Source of the DNA: Ignavibacteria bacterium | Lineage (GTDB): Bacteria; Bacteroidota; Ignavibacteria; Tepidaquicellales; Tepidaquicellaceae | NCBI GenBank assembly: GCA_018058125.1 | Contig: JAGPCH010000076.1 | Span: 1-6,916 of the forward strand | DNA: 6,916 nt | Direction of reading: 5' to 3' | Shown: positions 6,565-6,916 of the stretch, piece by piece | Numbering within the stretch: the first letter of the stretch is position 1 | How the letters are laid out: each line of letters begins with the position of its first letter | Position numbers and translations under genes: made by a program | The notes under the pieces: generated by a model | What the model was told of the DNA's origin: nothing | Databases searched by the model: none | Seen by the model: the letters and a program-made list of their open reading frames with translations, nothing else

Positions 6565-6620
6565 ATATTAACACCACTACTAATGCTACTACTTTTTTAT
6601 ATAAAATAATAATATATAAT
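6565..6620 (+). other. Putative origin unwinding element: DnaA box, DnaA-trio run, A+T-rich DUE
   Basis: ATATTAACA (6565-6573, 8/9 to the local box) is followed by CCA, then six triplets CTA, CTA, ATG, CTA, CTA, CTT (6577-6594), then 26 bases with no G or C (6595-6620) up to AGG and the recN ATG. Read on the lower strand the triplets are 3'-GAT, GAT, TAC, GAT, GAT, GAA-5'. Five of six fit the DnaA-trio pattern 3'-[G/A]A[T/A]-5' known from B. subtilis, and all six have the central A. Box orientation relative to the trios also matches B. subtilis. Assignment is by pattern only. Confidence 0.6.
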
Positions 6621-6623
6621 AGG

Positions 6624-6916
6624 ATGATAGAGAGGCTATACATAAAAAATTATCTGATAATAAAAGAAGCCGAGATAGAGCTTGACAGAGGGCTTAATAT
6701 TCTCACAGGGGAGACAGGGGCAGGTAAGTCTATTATACTTGACGCACTGGCTCTTATCCTTGGCGAGAGAGCAGATTATTCAAAGATCAAGAAGGACGAA
6801 GACAGGCTCATAGTAGAAGGACATTTTAATTTTGCGGAAAATAAAACAGTACAGAAAATAATCAATGATATCTTTCCCGATGAAGAATCCGGGAATGATA
6901 ATATTATACTCAGAAG
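6624..6916 (+). CDS. recN: DNA repair protein RecN (N-terminal part, cut by the window edge)
   Basis: RecN is an SMC-like ATPase that acts at DNA double-strand breaks. The 97 visible codons begin MIERLYIKNYLIIKEAEIEL and contain the Walker A motif GETGAGKS at 29-36 followed by IILDALALILGERAD. This combination is characteristic of RecN rather than RecF or SbcC. The family is usually about 550 residues, so more than four fifths lies outside the window, including the coiled coil and the C-terminal ATPase half. The start is the ATG after AGG, with no real Shine-Dalgarno. It is separated from dnaA by a terminator and the proposed origin, so it is not cotranscribed with dnaA, and the A/T block of the unwinding element reaches to 3 bp before its start. 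Confidence 0.92.
   Translation, partial: MIERLYIKNYLIIKEAEIELDRGLNILTGETGAGKSIILDALALILGERADYSKIKKDEDRLIVEGHFNFAENKTVQKIINDIFPDEESGNDNIILR

Larger units (their letters stand above)
6313..6623. other. Candidate oriC: structured noncoding region between dnaA and recN
   Basis: This gap of 311 bp has no plausible gene. In order it holds the dnaA terminator, a 12-bp inverted repeat with an inner palindrome, a site matching the classic DnaA box at 8/9, one exact and two 8/9 copies of the TTATTAACA word, a CTA-triplet run and a pure A/T block reaching recN. Position next to dnaA, box content and the box-triplet-A/T order support an origin. It must also contain the recN promoter; a TATAAT at 6488-6493 lacks a convincing partner. 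Confidence 0.6.

Overview
This is a low-G+C bacterial chromosome window, roughly one third G+C in the genes and about 16% in the alr-dnaA gap. It looks like the dnaA/replication-origin neighbourhood of a member of the Bacteroidota/Ignavibacteria (FCB) lineage. That placement is inference. It rests on the absence of Shine-Dalgarno sequences before the genes and on DnaA details I recall from Bacteroidota proteins: HAT instead of HTT in the DNA-binding signature, ARQVAM instead of PRQ-AM, and a sensor-2 helix read as NVKDSIRTMEG.

Layout. Three genes run leftward on the minus strand as a tight cluster: alr (alanine racemase), then 6 bp later a 666-residue unrecognised protein with a long acidic linker, then 18 bp later manC (mannose-1-phosphate guanylyltransferase). 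The manC stop codon abuts a 9-bp tandem array that runs off the left edge. Going rightward, a very A+T-rich gap of about 400 bp separates alr from the divergent dnaA gene. dnaA ends in a clear intrinsic terminator, followed by about 250 bp of structured noncoding DNA and then the first 97 codons of recN, cut by the right edge.

The main result concerns the two gaps flanking dnaA. They share a repeated 9-mer, TTATTAACA, which matches the classic DnaA box TTATCCACA at 7 of 9 positions. There are four exact copies upstream of dnaA, two of them as a perfect dyad, and one exact copy downstream, plus near matches. Just before recN, a near-match box is followed by a short C-rich spacer, a run of CTA triplets and a pure A/T stretch. 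This order is that of the basal unwinding element of Bacillus subtilis oriC (DnaA box, spacer, DnaA-trios, A+T-rich unwinding region). I therefore propose that the dnaA-recN gap holds the unwinding site of oriC and that the alr-dnaA gap is a second box cluster that may also autoregulate dnaA.

Together the window covers replication initiation (DnaA and its candidate origin), DNA repair (RecN) and envelope precursor supply (D-alanine from Alr, GDP-mannose from ManC). Genes on either side are transcribed away from the proposed origin region. No tRNA, rRNA, CRISPR array or insertion sequence was seen.
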